From contig CAMVAM010000002.1 of assembly GCA_947165465.1 (NCBI GenBank), positions 1 to 64,000 on the forward strand: 64,000 bases of DNA, in the 5' to 3' direction. This document shows positions 63,582 through 64,000 of this stretch, in pieces. This stretch comes from an uncultured Candidatus Saccharibacteria bacterium (GTDB taxonomy: Bacteria > Patescibacteriota > Saccharimonadia > Saccharimonadales > Saccharimonadaceae). Numbering within the stretch: the stretch's first letter is position 1; every line of letters begins with the position of its first letter. The translations under genes were made by a program, and so were the position numbers. The notes beneath the pieces were generated by a model that saw only the letters and a list, made by a program, of their open reading frames with translations, was not told the origin of the DNA and did no database searches.

Positions 63582-64000
63582 TTATAACATTTTTTTCAGG
63601 TATTCACCAGTTGGCGTCTTTGCAGACTTCGCAAGATCTTCCGGTGTTCCCTCAGCACAGATTTCGCCGCCCTTTAATCCACCTTCTGGGCCCATATCAA
63701 TCACCCAGTCGGCGCTCTTAATTACGTGCAAGTTATGTTCAATAATAATCATCGAGTTGCCACCATCCACGAGTTTATTGAGAATCGTAAGTAGTCTCTT
63801 TACGTCATCCGTATGAAGTCCAGTCGTCGGCTCATCCAAGATATAAAGTGTTTTACCGGTCGAACGACGCGAAAGTTCCGTCGCAAGTTTAATACGTTGT
63901 GCCTCGCCGCCCGAGAAAGTTGTTGCCGGTTGACCTAACCTAATATAACCGAGACCAACCTCTTGAATCGTGCGAAGCTTCGGTGCAATCGACGGGATGT
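63582..64000 (-). CDS. uvrA: UvrA excision nuclease subunit A, C-terminal part (cut by window edge)
   Basis: The last ~138 residues. ABC signature [18 protein letters not shown], Walker [14 protein letters not shown], and the D-loop/H-loop [24 protein letters not shown] are UvrA-specific. ATPase that recognises DNA damage for nucleotide excision repair. The rest lies beyond 64000; it ends just before the ackA start region. Confidence 0.95.
   Translation of the reverse strand, partial: IPSIAPKLRTIQEVGLGYIRLGQPATTFSGGEAQRIKLATELSRRSTGKTLYILDEPTTGLHTDDVKRLLTILNKLVDGGNSMIIIEHNLHVIKSADWVIDMGPEGGLKGGEICAEGTPEDLAKSAKTPTGEYLKKML

Overview
The window looks like a chromosomal piece of a Patescibacteria/CPR genome, most likely Candidatus Saccharibacteria (TM7). 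The reasons are a reduced set of housekeeping genes, a PrgI/VirB4-type type IV secretion (T4SS) cluster with several small TrbC/VirB2-like pilins, giant surface proteins (an SpaA/VaFE adhesin, a four-module FISUMP protein, an alpha-2-macroglobulin-like protein), RNase Y, and ATP generation through Pta-AckA. The genetic code is standard: glmM and the zeta-like kinase end at TGA. The lineage call is inference from gene content; there is no rRNA in the window.

Layout. 0-9.4 kb: membrane glycosyltransferase, tRNA(CAU), prepilin, ruvB, dnaK with two CIRCE operators, DUF4282 protein, and an operon of a short Pta, GlmM and a GNAT. 9.4-20 kb: polysaccharide genes (O-antigen ligase-like, GT4, polyprenyl-phosphate sugar transferase), the alpha-2-macroglobulin-like protein and glmS. 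20-29.7 kb: small membrane or unknown proteins, a large sortase-type adhesin, an SPFH lipoprotein and an M15 peptidase. 29.7-34.5 kb: an AT-rich, defence-like block around a tRNA-Lys (AIPR protein behind a structured leader, zeta-like kinase with a small coupled ORF, MazG-like protein plus GIY-YIG/DUF2075 helicase). 35.1-38.9 kb: a compact ubiquitin-like system. 39-46 kb: RNase Y and the FISUMP protein. 46-58 kb: dnaJ, the T4SS genes, hsp20, comF and a tRNA-Ser with a duplicated tail. 58-64 kb: membrane and Pro-rich proteins, groESL with CIRCE, a TetR-like regulator, a TylF-like methyltransferase, ackA and the end of uvrA.

The main discovery candidate is the operon at 37895-35164: a membrane-anchored protein with an E2-like C-terminus (Cys in a GFCFG motif), a JAMM/JAB peptidase (HxHx7SxxD), a ThiF/E1-like adenylyltransferase and an 81-residue beta-grasp ubiquitin-like protein ending in Gly. 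Together they could conjugate and remove a ubiquitin-like modifier at the membrane. Its promoter and leader match those of four other units here (DUF5662 protein, SPFH lipoprotein, M15 peptidase, coiled-coil protein): an extended -10 TGnTATAAT, then a small hairpin beginning exactly where the transcript should start, then a U run, then a strong Shine-Dalgarno sequence.

A second promoter class (about a dozen genes, including ruvB, pta, dnaJ and mazG) has the -10 hexamer only 6-7 nt before the ATG and no Shine-Dalgarno sequence, so these mRNAs are probably leaderless. The heat-shock genes dnaK, dnaJ and groESL all carry CIRCE elements that contain or overlap the -35 box.
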